Positions 1 through 9,130 of a DNA stretch of 64,000 nt are shown here, piece by piece (the first letter of the stretch is position 1; every line of letters begins with the position of its first letter). Made by a program: the position numbers and the translations under genes. The stretch is taken from the NCBI RefSeq assembly GCF_030813355.1, contig NZ_JAUSUD010000014.1:1-64000 (forward strand), in the 5' to 3' direction. Below the pieces are notes generated by a model. That model did no database searches. It was not told the origin of the DNA and saw only the letters and a list, made by a program, of their open reading frames with translations. The DNA comes from Metabacillus malikii. GTDB taxonomy: Bacteria > Bacillota > Bacilli > Bacillales > Bacillaceae.

Positions 1-133
1 AAGACCAAAAAGTATGATGAAAAAGAAAGAAATGTCCTTCATGGCAAGGATGAAGACCAAAAAGTATAATGAAGAAGAAAGAAATGTCCTTCATGAACAG
101 GTATGAAGACTAAGATGTTGGAAGGAGTGTCCT
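1..133 (+). repeat. 52-bp hairpin repeat array, copy A (cut by window start)
   Basis: Two recognisable units begin at 30 and 82, exactly 52 bp apart, preceded by the tail of a third that is cut by the window edge and followed by a decayed one. Each unit has a TTCAT/ATGAA foldback (GTCCTTCAT, a short variable loop, ATGAAGAC) followed by a purine-rich A/G spacer. The same unit with the same 52-bp period occurs at 45590-46290 and 60046-60535. There is no reading frame (52 is not a multiple of 3). Confidence 0.85.
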
Positions 134-494
134 TAATAGAAATTCATAGGGTGATGCCGAAAAATAAGACAGGCCCTACCGAAAACCGGCTCACAACAAA
201 GGGAACCCAAAAACTAGGTTAATCCTAAAACATCCCTCACTCACCAAATTGTACATTCTTATTTAGTCGAAAATGTACATACTTATCTTGACATCAATAA
301 AAACTTCTTAATAGTTGATGAAACCTAAAATAAGCAAGCCTTTAGAGAAAACTGTCATCCTAGTTGAGATGAAACCGAAATGAGAAAGTCTTCCGCAAAA
401 ATCTCCATAGGCGCCTACTAAGAGAACCCTCCACAATTAATAAAAGTCCTAAACATCAAAAGTTAACAAATATGCACTGGCTTTAAAGTGAAAC
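134..494. other. Non-coding stretch with a TGTACAT hairpin
   Basis: No gene is seen. At about 250-280 two TGTACAT arms flank a 16-nt segment containing AGTCGAAA. The reverse complement closely matches the hairpin at 59951-59982, which also adjoins a 52-bp repeat array. Beyond it, around 310-400, are degenerate stretches containing TTGATGAAACC that loosely resemble sequence near 59865. The rest is unremarkable AT-rich DNA. Confidence 0.5.
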
Positions 495-533
495 TAAAAA
501 ACCCGCAAGCTCACCACAATGGTGAACTTACGG
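495..533 (-). terminator. Rho-independent terminator of the GntR-ABC operon
   Basis: Read on the minus strand, two 14-nt arms (503-516 and 520-533) pair completely when G-U wobbles are allowed, around a 3-nt loop, and are followed by a T tract (495-501). It lies 66 bp beyond the stop codon of the permease gene. Confidence 0.85.
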
Positions 534-598
534 ATTAGGCAGACAAGTAATTTTGAAATTTGTTTATCTACATTTATGATGTCAAAGCAGAATTAAAA

Positions 599-2593
599 TT
601 ACTTAAACAATGCTTTTATTTCATCAGAGATATATTTATCCTCCACTGTTACATACCAATACGTATTATTTGCAAGAGTGAATTTAATATAATATTGTCC
701 GTCAACGTCATAGTCTATTGAATATTCTAACAGTTTATCAATACTTTCTTGAGCAGTAATTGTATGAATTTCTTCACCTTGGTGAAAAAATTCTTCTAAT
801 GAATACACATCGATTTCTTGATGATTTTTCACTCGGGTAATCTCTGCCTTCTCAATGTGTTGAGGCTGGACATGGGCATGTTTAATATGCTCTTTTTTTG
901 CTATCCACTCATCAATGCGTTTAAATGATCTTTTCCAATCGATTGCTGCTGTATAATAGGGTGTTTCGGAATTTTCATAATGTATATCGAAATAGCCCCA
1001 TCTGCCTGTTGATGAGATGAGATCGTCAATTGTTTGTGATAATAATTCTTCGTTTAAAATTTCAATTAGTTCCTTCAGTTCTGTTTCATCGGTTATTGTA
1101 AATGGTTTACCGAAAGGGTCATATGGTGTAAAAGTGATTGACCTAAGTTTTTTCTGTAGCTGCTTATACTCTGGTAAATTCATTTTGTATTCTTTTGATT
1201 CTATAATCGGTTTTAATTGGTCTTTTAACAAATGGAATGGAACAAAATATTCTCTCGTAAAGCTATTGCCGTCTTTTAGTCGGTAGGTAATGACCATTTC
1301 TTGAGCATGTACATACTCATCATATTTTGATTCACTCAGCATATCTTTTTCTGCAATCAAATATTCATGAAGATTACGTACATCTTGAATATACATTTTT
1401 GAATCTGAGTAGATAAGTGGAAAACTATCATAATCATTCAAATTGCTAATTTCGTACTTATCTCCGATGTAGACTTCACTTATTTGATCCATATCAGGAA
1501 GTTTTTTCTCATACTGAAACACGTCATTACGAATTGACACAAGGATGAATAACATGATAATACTATATCCGATAAAACCGATAAATGAGCGGTAATGGAA
1601 GATACGCCATGTCTTTTGGAGAATCATTTCAGCAATTACATAGCCGAGAAGTCCGGCACTAATGTAGCCAAATGTAATCCATCCCCAATCATTAGAAGTG
1701 GTGCTAGAAAAATAAGAACCTCCTAAAAGCATGCTGCAAAACGTTACACCGTATTTAAATAACGGTTTTAAAATTGGAAAAACAATGACATCTGTTGCTC
1801 TCTCTAAATGTCTAGCTTTATATAAAAGAATGCCGCAGATGAAAAAGACAATCGTAAGAATTAAATATATTGTCGTTTCAAGTAATGAAAATGGAACTGC
1901 AATCTCTTCCTGAAGGTTTAAGTGAATAAACTGATGGAAAATCGATAAATATTCAATCTTTTTTTCTATAAAGGCTGTTGAAAATCCATAGAGCAGAAAA
2001 GATAGATTATAGATAATTACTGTTACAAGACCAACAGGTAGAAATAGAGCTATATATGTTAAGATGGCATGAGCACTTGACATACCAGTCATCATCCCGA
2101 TAACAACTGTTATACTAAAAAGAAGTGAGGTCAGGATGAGATATATAATCGTCCAGGACAAAAGTTCAGATATTGTCAAAATGGAATCGAATCTCTCCAC
2201 CGTGGCAGTTGCAAAATATGTTGTCAGTGCTGTAATTATGACTGGGATGAAAAGCAGTAATAGACCACTCATAAAGTGATTGAAAAATATTTTTTCTCTC
2301 CGAATCGGTAAACTGTGTATCATATCGACAGAAGATTCAGTGTGCATATACCTATATAAAAGCAAGCCAGCTGCAATCGGAATTGTAAAAAGAAATAATG
2401 CTTGAAGCTCAGTATTAAAATAGAAATAATTTGCGAAATCCTTGTAAATTACGTAGTCACTTGATGCGATTTGCAATATTTCTAATGGAATCGCAAACAA
2501 TAAACATAGTAAATAAATGATGCCGATCCAACCATGCTGTCTGAAATTTTGTTGGATAATGGCGATACTAAAGAAGGATTTTTTCGATTTCAT
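599..2593 (-). CDS. ABC-2 type permease with a large C-terminal soluble domain
   Basis: This 664-residue protein is the membrane half of an ABC transporter. The first ~350 residues hold roughly eight hydrophobic segments, with the first near residues 22-42 and a pair around 240-330. The last ~300 residues are hydrophilic and charged, so they form a soluble domain of the kind that NCBI calls DUF6449 in Bacillus permeases (family name from memory). It overlaps the upstream ATPase gene by 26 nt and is the third gene of a GntR-ATPase-permease operon. YtrBC-type and similar exporters have this layout and often respond to cell-wall antibiotics. The substrate cannot be inferred here. Confidence 0.8.
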   Translation of the reverse strand: MKSKKSFFSIAIIQQNFRQHGWIGIIYLLCLLFAIPLEILQIASSDYVIYKDFANYFYFNTELQALFLFTIPIAAGLLLYRYMHTESSVDMIHSLPIRREKIFFNHFMSGLLLLFIPVIITALTTYFATATVERFDSILTISELLSWTIIYLILTSLLFSITVVIGMMTGMSSAHAILTYIALFLPVGLVTVIIYNLSFLLYGFSTAFIEKKIEYLSIFHQFIHLNLQEEIAVPFSLLETTIYLILTIVFFICGILLYKARHLERATDVIVFPILKPLFKYGVTFCSMLLGGSYFSSTTSNDWGWITFGYISAGLLGYVIAEMILQKTWRIFHYRSFIGFIGYSIIMLFILVSIRNDVFQYEKKLPDMDQISEVYIGDKYEISNLNDYDSFPLIYSDSKMYIQDVRNLHEYLIAEKDMLSESKYDEYVHAQEMVITYRLKDGNSFTREYFVPFHLLKDQLKPIIESKEYKMNLPEYKQLQKKLRSITFTPYDPFGKPFTITDETELKELIEILNEELLSQTIDDLISSTGRWGYFDIHYENSETPYYTAAIDWKRSFKRIDEWIAKKEHIKHAHVQPQHIEKAEITRVKNHQEIDVYSLEEFFHQGEEIHTITAQESIDKLLEYSIDYDVDGQYYIKFTLANNTYWYVTVEDKYISDEIKALFK

Positions 2594-3470
2594 ATCCGAT
2601 ATCCTCCATTTCGTAAATGAAAATTTCTTCTAATGTCAACGGTAGTAAATCAAAAAGAAGTAATTCAGTTGATTGGATGATTTTCCTTATCTTCTCTTCA
2701 TTTCCTTTTACAATTAGTAATAGGATACTGCCACGTTTTTCTTGGTGTAAAATGTGTAACTGGTTTAAAAGATGTTCCTCATGTGTAGGGTCAGATAGGG
2801 CGATTTGTATTTTGTGTGTATCGGTCTTTAAATCGTCTATTTCCTTTTCGATAATAATTTGTCCATCGTGCATGATCCCAACATGGTCACATAAATCTTC
2901 AATTTCACGCAGGTTATGTGATGAAACGAGTACTGTCATTTCACGTTCGGCTACATCTTGAAACAAGAGGTTTTTAATTTTCTTCCTCATTACAGGGTCT
3001 AGTCCATCAATCGGTTCGTCTAAAATAAGGACATCAGGCAATGTTGATAGAGCTAGCCAAAATGCAACCTGTCGTTTCATTCCTTTTGATAAGCGATGCA
3101 CTTTACGATTCACATCAATAGAAAAGGCATTCGCTAATTGATTGAATCGCTCTTGGTTCCAATTAGGATAATATTTTCTGTATTGTGAAGCCATTTGTGC
3201 AACAGTAGCTTGTGGGAAGAAGTATATAACATCAGGTATAAAAATAACTCTTTCCTTAATCGCTACATTCTCATATGACGGTTGTTGGTCAATTTTAATC
3301 GTACCTTTATCAGGACGATTAATACCTGCAATCATTTTAAGTAATGATGTTTTTCCGGCTCCATTCGAACCTAAGAGACCGTAAATGGATCCTTTTGTAA
3401 CAGATAGTGATAATTCATTAACTGCTTTATGTTTGTTATATGCTTTACTAACGGAATGAACTTCAATCAT
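2568..3470 (-). CDS. ABC transporter ATP-binding protein (YtrB-like)
   Basis: This 300-residue ATPase powers the permease encoded immediately downstream. It shows Walker A GSNGAGKT (residues 34-41), the signature LSKGMKRQ, Walker B LILDEPIDGLD and the H-loop SSHN. The C-terminal ~80 residues are an extension typical of DrrA/CcmA-like ATPases of ABC-2 systems. A good ribosome binding site (AAGGGG) precedes the ATG. The start lies 26 nt from the regulator's stop codon and the end overlaps the permease by 26 nt, so translation is probably coupled. Confidence 0.92.
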   Translation of the reverse strand: MIEVHSVSKAYNKHKAVNELSLSVTKGSIYGLLGSNGAGKTSLLKMIAGINRPDKGTIKIDQQPSYENVAIKERVIFIPDVIYFFPQATVAQMASQYRKYYPNWNQERFNQLANAFSIDVNRKVHRLSKGMKRQVAFWLALSTLPDVLILDEPIDGLDPVMRKKIKNLLFQDVAEREMTVLVSSHNLREIEDLCDHVGIMHDGQIIIEKEIDDLKTDTHKIQIALSDPTHEEHLLNQLHILHQEKRGSILLLIVKGNEEKIRKIIQSTELLLFDLLPLTLEEIFIYEMEDIGYEIEKILL

Positions 3471-3496
3471 ACGTTTATCCCCTTTTTTTAGTGATA

Positions 3497-3877
3497 CTAT
3501 TTTTCAAAGTTGTTTCTGCGTTGTGCTTCATCAAAAAGAACAAACAAGTCTTCTTTTGTTAATCCTAAATAGATTGCTTCAGCAATAAGCTTCTGGAGTT
3601 CATCTTTCAGTTGCGCCAGCTGTTGCTCATTTGGCATGAACTCTATTCTGGCAACATAATTTCCCTTTCCTTTTATTGAATAGACATAACCTTGTCTTTC
3701 GAGCTCGCGGTATGCTCGTTGAATCGTATTTGGATTAACGGTAAGCTGACTAGAAAGCATTCGTACTGATGGCAATTGCTCATCTGGCTTTAAGATTTGA
3801 CTGATAATAAGCTCTTTAATTTTGTCAACTAGTTGCTCGTATATGGGTTTCCTGCTTCTAACGTCTAGCTGAAACAT
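3497..3877 (-). CDS. GntR-family transcriptional regulator, YtrA type
   Basis: This 126-residue protein has an N-terminal winged helix-turn-helix (about residues 10-75, with the signature VNPNTIQRAYRELERQG) and only a ~45-residue helical C-terminal tail. That is the short architecture of the YtrA subfamily, which controls adjacent ABC transporter genes. It is the first gene of a three-gene operon. The palindrome at 3898-3922, just upstream of the start codon, is its likely autoregulatory site. The inducer is unknown; YtrA itself responds to lipid II-targeting antibiotics. Confidence 0.92.
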   Translation of the reverse strand: MFQLDVRSRKPIYEQLVDKIKELIISQILKPDEQLPSVRMLSSQLTVNPNTIQRAYRELERQGYVYSIKGKGNYVARIEFMPNEQQLAQLKDELQKLIAEAIYLGLTKEDLFVLFDEAQRRNNFEK

Positions 3878-3897
3878 GAGTAACCCCCTTTGTATTA

Positions 3898-3922
3898 ACT
3901 GTATTAATATTATTAGTACAGT
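3898..3922 (-). promoter_or_regulatory. Palindromic operator for the YtrA-type regulator
   Basis: This is a 25-bp inverted repeat with 12-nt arms (ACTGTATTAATA and TATTAGTACAGT) around one central T and a single mismatch between arms. It sits 21 bp upstream of the regulator's start codon, as expected for autorepression. The core resembles the TGT...ACA palindromes described for YtrA-type regulators. Confidence 0.75.
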
Positions 3923-4063
3923 GAAATCTTATCTGAATTATCCGGAAAAAGCAATACATTTCGTATATGGAAGATGAATTTTTTGGTAAGCATGCTTTTC
4001 ATAGCATTGTGTACCATAAATGATTTACAATAGGTACATACTTTAAAGAAGGATTGGATGTTA

Positions 4064-5956
4064 ATGAGTATTTTACAGGTGGAGAATTTATATAAAACAT
4101 ATGGTGAAAAAGTTCTGTTTGACCATATCTCCTTTACGATAGAAGAAAAGCAACGAGTTGGTTTAATCGGTGTGAACGGAACTGGAAAGTCAACATTATT
4201 AAAAGTAATCGCAGGATTAGATTCTGCAGATGAAGGGGAAATAACCCATGCCAATTCGTTACATATTGAATATTTACCACAAGAACCTGAATTAACAAAT
4301 GGATTAACTGTATTAGACCAGATTTATTATGGTGAAGCCCAAATAATGAAGGTAATGAGAGAATATGAACTTGCATTGGCGAACTTAGAACAACAGCCAG
4401 AAAATGAACGGTATTTGAAGCAGTTAATCTCGATGCAGCAAAAGATGGATGAACATGATGCATGGGAGGCAAATACAGTAGCAAAAACAGTTTTAACAAA
4501 GCTAGGAATTACTGACTTCACTAAGCTGGTCGACCATTTATCTGGTGGTCAAAAGAAACGTGTTGCAATTGCTAAAGCATTAATTCAACCGGCAGATATC
4601 CTCATTTTAGATGAGCCAACAAACCATCTAGATAATAATACGATTGAATGGTTAGAGAGTTACTTAGCAAGCTATCGGGGTTCAATTATTCTCATTACAC
4701 ATGACCGTTATTTTTTGAACCGTGTTACAAACCAAATATTTGAACTGGACCATGGACAGCTCTATACGTATTCAGGTAATTATGAAGTTTTCTTAGAGAA
4801 AAAAGCTGAAAGAGAAATAAATGCAGAGCAATCTGAACTGAAACGTCAAAATTTACTAAGACGAGAGCTTGCATGGATTAGACGTGGGGCAAAGGCACGA
4901 TCAACTAAGCAAAAGGCGAGAATAGACCGCTTTGAAGAGTTAAATGAACAGAAAGGTCCTGTAATTAAAAAGGATTTAGATTTTGCGATCGGTTCTACTC
5001 GGTTAGGTAAAAAGGTCATTGAGCTAAAAAATATTTCAAAATCTTTAGATGGTAAATTATTGATAGGAGATTTTAGCTATTTGGTTACACCTGGTGAAAG
5101 GCTTGGTATTATAGGACCTAATGGGAGTGGGAAATCGACACTATTAAATATGATTGCTGGTCGTATACCAGTTGATAATGGAACAATCGAAATTGGTGAA
5201 ACAGTAAAAATTGGATTTTATACACAAAACCATGAAGAGATGGATGGGAATCTTAAAGTCATTGAATACATTAAAGAGACAGCTGAAATTGTTCATACAA
5301 TTGATGGAACGATTATTACAGCGGAGCAAATGCTCGAACGCTTTTTATTCCCTCGCTCACAGCAATGGACTTATATCCGCAAGCTTTCAGGTGGGGAGCG
5401 AAGAAGACTCTACTTATTAAAAGTGTTGATGGAAGAGCCGAATGTTCTTTTCTTAGATGAGCCAACAAATGATCTTGATACTCAAACACTAAGTGTTTTA
5501 GAAGATTATTTGGATCAGTTTCCTGGTGTAGTATTAACGGTGTCACATGATAGGTATTTCCTAGATAGAGTCGTTGATCATTTAATTGTATTTGAATCTG
5601 CTGGGAAACTAAGCCGATTTCAAGGCAGTTACTCCGATTATATGGAAGCAAAACAACAGCAAGACCTTATACAGGAAAGAGAAATACCTAAGGAGAAAAC
5701 TACTTATAAAAAGGAAAAGAAAAAAAGACTTAGCTATAAGGAACAGCAGGAATGGGACGGGATTGAGGATGTAATTGCCCGGCTTGAGGACAAAATGGTT
5801 CACCTTGAACAGGAAATCGCAGCAGCAGGAAGTGATTTTGCAAAGGTACAAGAGTTATACAAAGAACAAGAAGAAACCAAAAAAAGGCTGGAAGAAACAA
5901 TGGAACGATGGGAAGAACTATCACTATTAATAGAGGAAATTGAGGAAGGAAATTAG
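4064..5956 (+). CDS. yfmR: ABC-F ribosome-associated ATPase YfmR (Uup family)
   Basis: This soluble protein has two ATPase domains in tandem and no membrane domain. NBD1 has Walker A GVNGTGKST (residues 36-44), LSGGQKKR and LILDEPTNHLD. NBD2 has GPNGSGKST, LSGGERRR and LFLDEPTNDLD. Between them lies the basic ABC-F linker (RRGAKARSTKQKARI). A C-terminal coiled coil of about 90 residues marks the Uup/YfmR branch. B. subtilis YfmR (about 629 residues) helps ribosomes stalled on difficult sequences, overlapping with EF-P. An in-frame ATG also exists at 4058; the start at 4064 gives better spacing from the AGAAGGA site and the usual MSILQ-type N-terminus. Confidence 0.93.
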   Translation: MSILQVENLYKTYGEKVLFDHISFTIEEKQRVGLIGVNGTGKSTLLKVIAGLDSADEGEITHANSLHIEYLPQEPELTNGLTVLDQIYYGEAQIMKVMREYELALANLEQQPENERYLKQLISMQQKMDEHDAWEANTVAKTVLTKLGITDFTKLVDHLSGGQKKRVAIAKALIQPADILILDEPTNHLDNNTIEWLESYLASYRGSIILITHDRYFLNRVTNQIFELDHGQLYTYSGNYEVFLEKKAEREINAEQSELKRQNLLRRELAWIRRGAKARSTKQKARIDRFEELNEQKGPVIKKDLDFAIGSTRLGKKVIELKNISKSLDGKLLIGDFSYLVTPGERLGIIGPNGSGKSTLLNMIAGRIPVDNGTIEIGETVKIGFYTQNHEEMDGNLKVIEYIKETAEIVHTIDGTIITAEQMLERFLFPRSQQWTYIRKLSGGERRRLYLLKVLMEEPNVLFLDEPTNDLDTQTLSVLEDYLDQFPGVVLTVSHDRYFLDRVVDHLIVFESAGKLSRFQGSYSDYMEAKQQQDLIQEREIPKEKTTYKKEKKKRLSYKEQQEWDGIEDVIARLEDKMVHLEQEIAAAGSDFAKVQELYKEQEETKKRLEETMERWEELSLLIEEIEEGN

Positions 5957-5964
5957 TAAAGAAA

Positions 5965-6023
5965 AAGGGCCACCTCCTGTTTAACACTCATATGTAGTGT
6001 TTTCGGAGGCTGACCCTATTTTT
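5965..6023 (+). terminator. Terminator after yfmR
   Basis: An imperfect outer stem (AGGGCCACCTCC with GGAGGCTGACCCT) encloses an inner AACACT/AGTGTT hairpin and is followed by a short T-rich run (ATTTTTA). It begins about 10 bp after the yfmR stop codon. Confidence 0.75.
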
Positions 6024-6072
6024 AACTTATTTGCAAACTAATCAGGACTAGCAGACAATACAGGAATGCCTA

Positions 6073-6762
6073 TTAAACAACACGATTTTTATCTTGATTT
6101 AAATGAATGTAATATTTATTTTTGAAGTAAAGATATAAGCGATTAAGCGTTACTAATATGAGCCCTAGCATAATGAAAACAACGGTAAACGAGATGATGA
6201 ACAATGTAACATTACCGTAGTTTCCAACTCCTACCGGTAGTTTTCCGTTAGGGTTTAAAAAGAAATACGGATAAAAACCATCAAACGCACCCCTCAATAA
6301 TGAAACAAAGCAATAGAGAACAGGATAAATAATCCAAGTAAGAATTGAGATATATTTATATCTTTTTTTTGTTTCAAATACTATCCAATTAAAGAAAGTC
6401 AGCATTGGTATTAAATAGTGTAGTGTGTAGTTAGTGATAATTCTAACTCCTGAATATTCACCACCACTAGCAAGTAAAAAATGATAGGTGAGAATACCAA
6501 CAGACATATAAATAATTGAACAATTTTTTAAAAAATCTAAAAAAGGAAATTCATCTTTCTTTGAAAAGGATGTTATGAAGCTGATTAAAAAACTGAATGA
6601 AACAATAAGATTTGCATGTATTGTAAATTTTGTTGTAGAAGCTAAGGGGTTAGGGGAATAAATGATATGTAGTATAACACTGATGAAACCTATTAAAAAG
6701 ATAAATAAATGAAAGATTGTTTTCATTTTTCGGATAAATGTATGTTTATTCCTTTTAGGCAT
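6073..6762 (-). CDS. Pr6Pr-family six-helix membrane protein
   Basis: This 229-residue integral membrane protein has six predicted hydrophobic helices (about residues 13-32, 45-65, 80-100, 112-130, 138-158, 185-210). Its signature is a GAFDGFYPYFFLNPNG stretch before the last helix, which is typical of the Pr6Pr family of predicted six-helix proteins. The biochemical role is unknown. It is transcribed alone on the minus strand, convergent with yfmR. The low-complexity AT-rich DNA upstream (6763-6905) presumably holds its promoter. Confidence 0.75.
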   Translation of the reverse strand: MPKRNKHTFIRKMKTIFHLFIFLIGFISVILHIIYSPNPLASTTKFTIHANLIVSFSFLISFITSFSKKDEFPFLDFLKNCSIIYMSVGILTYHFLLASGGEYSGVRIITNYTLHYLIPMLTFFNWIVFETKKRYKYISILTWIIYPVLYCFVSLLRGAFDGFYPYFFLNPNGKLPVGVGNYGNVTLFIISFTVVFIMLGLILVTLNRLYLYFKNKYYIHLNQDKNRVV

Positions 6763-6908
6763 TAGAAGTTCTCCTTACATTATTAAACTTAAATTACAAA
6801 TAGTTACAATAATCAATTAAATTATAATATATCATCGATATAATTTAAATAATTTTCTGGAAAATATCGAAGGAGTAATTACCAATTATACTTGGGTTAA
6901 TATTGAAT

Positions 6909-6943
6909 AAAACGCTCAGAGATTTTTTCTCTCGAGCGTTTTT
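6909..6943 (-). terminator. Terminator (possibly bidirectional)
   Basis: AAAACGCTC and GAGCGTTTT arms with an inner AGAGA/TCTCT extension and an all-T loop. It lies 11 bp past the stop of the small minus-strand gene at 6954. Confidence 0.8.
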
Positions 6944-6953
6944 AATTGAGTTT

Positions 6954-7193
6954 CTAACTACCACTTGGTACAAAGTTTGTCTGACTTTGTGGTTTCCCTT
7001 GAACTATGGTCGTTTCGTGTTTTTCCATGTCCTCAGTTAAAAGTAATTGAACATGGCTGGAATACCTATTGCTAGAAATTGTATTAATCCATTGGAAAAA
7101 TTCCTGTTCTCGGGTCTGGTGTAACATTGGGTTTAATGCAGTAACAGGGTGTCCATAAGGCGTAATAATGGGAAGTATTAAGGTAATATACAT
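6954..7193 (-). CDS. Small protein of unknown function (79 aa)
   Basis: I do not recognise this protein. It begins with a hydrophobic MYITLILPIITPYG stretch and continues as a polar, Gln/Thr-rich region without a clear membrane helix or cysteines. A good ribosome binding site (AAGGGGTG) lies 8 nt upstream of the ATG and a terminator follows the stop codon, so it is likely a real single-gene transcript. It is divergent from the DUF421 gene. No function can be assigned. Confidence 0.6.
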   Translation of the reverse strand: MYITLILPIITPYGHPVTALNPMLHQTREQEFFQWINTISSNRYSSHVQLLLTEDMEKHETTIVQGKPQSQTNFVPSGS

Positions 7194-7329
7194 AGCTATT
7201 CACCCCTTTTTCATAGTGTATTCGACCAGTAAATAAATGCTCTTTTTACTTTATTAATAAGCTCATTAATAAAACAAGATGGATTTGCAAATAATCATCA
7301 TAACAAATAGTAGAAGTGGGTGAATTTAT

Positions 7330-8024
7330 ATGGGATTAATGGAGTTAATGTTAAGAGTTGCAATTGGTTTTTTTGTATTATTTACACTTGCTAGAATAAT
7401 GGGAAGAAAAGAAATTAGCCAAATGACTTTCTTTAATTTTGTATCTGCTATTGCCATAGGTTCTATCACCGCAAACTTGGTAGTGAGCCGAAATTTATCT
7501 ATTCGAAATGGAGTGTTAGCTTTAGTCGGATGGGCTGCATTTACACTAATAATGGATGTTATTGATATAAAATCGAAAAGAGCTCGTATTATTACAACTG
7601 GAGACCCGATTATTGTTATAAAAGAAGGGAAAATTGTTGAGAGAGCACTAAAGAAAAGTCGCTTAGATTTAGATGCATTAAACACAATGCTAAGACAAAA
7701 GAATATTTTTGCTGTTGCTGATGTAGATTATGCAATTTTCGAAACAAACGGAAACTTTCAGTCATGCTAAAGGAACAAAAAGCACCTGCTACAAAAGGGG
7801 ATATTAGCACTGTAATGACAAAGAAAGTGTTTCCGATTGCGACGCAAGTAATCTCGGATGGACAAGTAATCGAAAAAAATCTTGAAAAGCTAAATCTTGA
7901 TAAAGACTGGTTAAATAAACGGCTTCAACAAGTGGGAGTTCAATCAAGTCAGAATGTATTTTTTGCTGAAGTACAGCAAGATGGTTCACTTTACGTCGAT
8001 AGCAAAGATAATTTGCTACATTAG
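7330..8024 (+). pseudogene. DUF421 (YetF/YkjA-like) membrane protein gene, frameshifted
   Basis: Two overlapping frames together encode one DUF421 protein of about 231 residues. The first part (7330-7770) has three N-terminal membrane helices (MELMLRVAIGFFVLFTLARI, with GRKEISQMTFFNF) and the start of the soluble domain, ending at DYAIFETNGN. The second (from about 7755 in the +1 frame) continues with SVMLKEQKAPATKGDIS. The break lies in GGAAACTTTCAG near 7751-7757; adding one A to the AAA run restores ETNGKLSVMLKEQ, the expected family sequence. It is either a recent disruption or a sequencing error in a homopolymer. YetF proteins are spore/envelope-associated and poorly characterised. Confidence 0.88.
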
Positions 8025-8259
8025 TTCAAAGAAAAAAGGATTTTGATATTTAGTATCGAATTATAAGTAGGCCCATTTTTTTGTATAAAAGGAAACATTA
8101 TGACGGAATAGCAGTGATTTTTAATGAAGAGAATCTTATATTTACTAATGAGAGTTACGTAATCGTGGCATAATACTTACATATTCATACACTTTTATCC
8201 GATTACAATGGTGCTAAATGATTTTATAGATTATCAGCTAGTCAAAATAGGAGGCAAAT

Positions 8260-9006
8260 ATGGAAGCATCAATTTTATTAGAATATGGCTGGGTACTATT
8301 GATCTTAATCCTTTTAGAAGGACTACTATCTGCAGATAATGCACTAGTACTAGCAATCATGGCAAAACATTTACCAGAGGAACAACAAAAAAAGGCGATT
8401 AATATTGGTTTATTGCTTGCATTTATTTTTAGAATCGGTGCAATTTTTATCATTTCGTTCTTATTTCATGTTTGGCAAGTTCAAGCAATCGGAGCAGCAT
8501 ACTTAATTTTTATTGCTGTGAAGCATTTAACAAAAAAACATGATGATAGTAAACCGAAAAAGGTACGAAGCTATCGTATGACAGTTGCACAAATTGCATT
8601 AGCTGATATCGCTTTTGCAATTGATTCGATTTTAGCAGCTGTTGCACTTGTGATTGCTCTGCCTGATACACCGCTCGGAGATATCGGTGGTATGGACGGT
8701 GCAAAATTTACGGTTATCGTGATTGGAGCTATCGCGGGTCTGATCGTGATACGATTTGCTGCAGGATTATTCGTTAAACTGTTAACAACACGCCCAAGCT
8801 TGGAAAAAGCAGCGATGTTAATCGTTGGTTGGGTTGGGGTAAAGCTATTAATGCATACTCTTGCACACCCGGCAGTTCATATTATTTCTCATGATTTTGT
8901 AGAGGGAATCGTATGGAAATCAATTTTCTGGTCAGTAATGTTACTTATCGCTGTAGGTGGCTGGTTTCTATCAAAGGAACCTGACAAAATGAATGATGCT
9001 AGTTAA
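8260..9006 (+). CDS. TerC-family membrane protein (probable manganese exporter)
   Basis: This 248-residue protein has seven to eight membrane helices with the TerC hallmarks: an acidic LSADNALVLAI motif in helix 1 (about residues 23-33) and a matching DIAFAIDSILA motif in the middle. These acidic residues are thought to bind metal. B. subtilis MeeF (YceF) and MeeY (YkoY) have this size and export Mn to load secreted metalloenzymes. I looked for the yybP-ykoY manganese riboswitch in 8025-8259 and did not see its conserved elements. It is preceded by AGGAGG and followed by a strong terminator, so it is monocistronic. Confidence 0.9.
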   Translation: MEASILLEYGWVLLILILLEGLLSADNALVLAIMAKHLPEEQQKKAINIGLLLAFIFRIGAIFIISFLFHVWQVQAIGAAYLIFIAVKHLTKKHDDSKPKKVRSYRMTVAQIALADIAFAIDSILAAVALVIALPDTPLGDIGGMDGAKFTVIVIGAIAGLIVIRFAAGLFVKLLTTRPSLEKAAMLIVGWVGVKLLMHTLAHPAVHIISHDFVEGIVWKSIFWSVMLLIAVGGWFLSKEPDKMNDAS

Positions 9007-9008
9007 CG

Positions 9009-9041
9009 AAAAAGAACAGTGGCTTATCACTGTTCTTTTTC
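9009..9041 (+). terminator. Terminator after the TerC gene
   Basis: Perfect 11-bp stem AAAGAACAGTG / CACTGTTCTTT with a 6-nt loop and a T tract, two bases after the stop codon. Confidence 0.92.
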
Positions 9042-9130
9042 TTAGGTTTTTTCGTATTAATCCATACTCAAAAACCATACGATTAGAAATGAAAAGGTGA
9101 AAAAAATAACAGCTAAAAAAGGAGAATGTA

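Noticed and set aside
8025-8259. Manganese (yybP-ykoY) riboswitch before the TerC gene
   Set aside because: The conserved loop sequences and the expected terminator/antiterminator were not visible.
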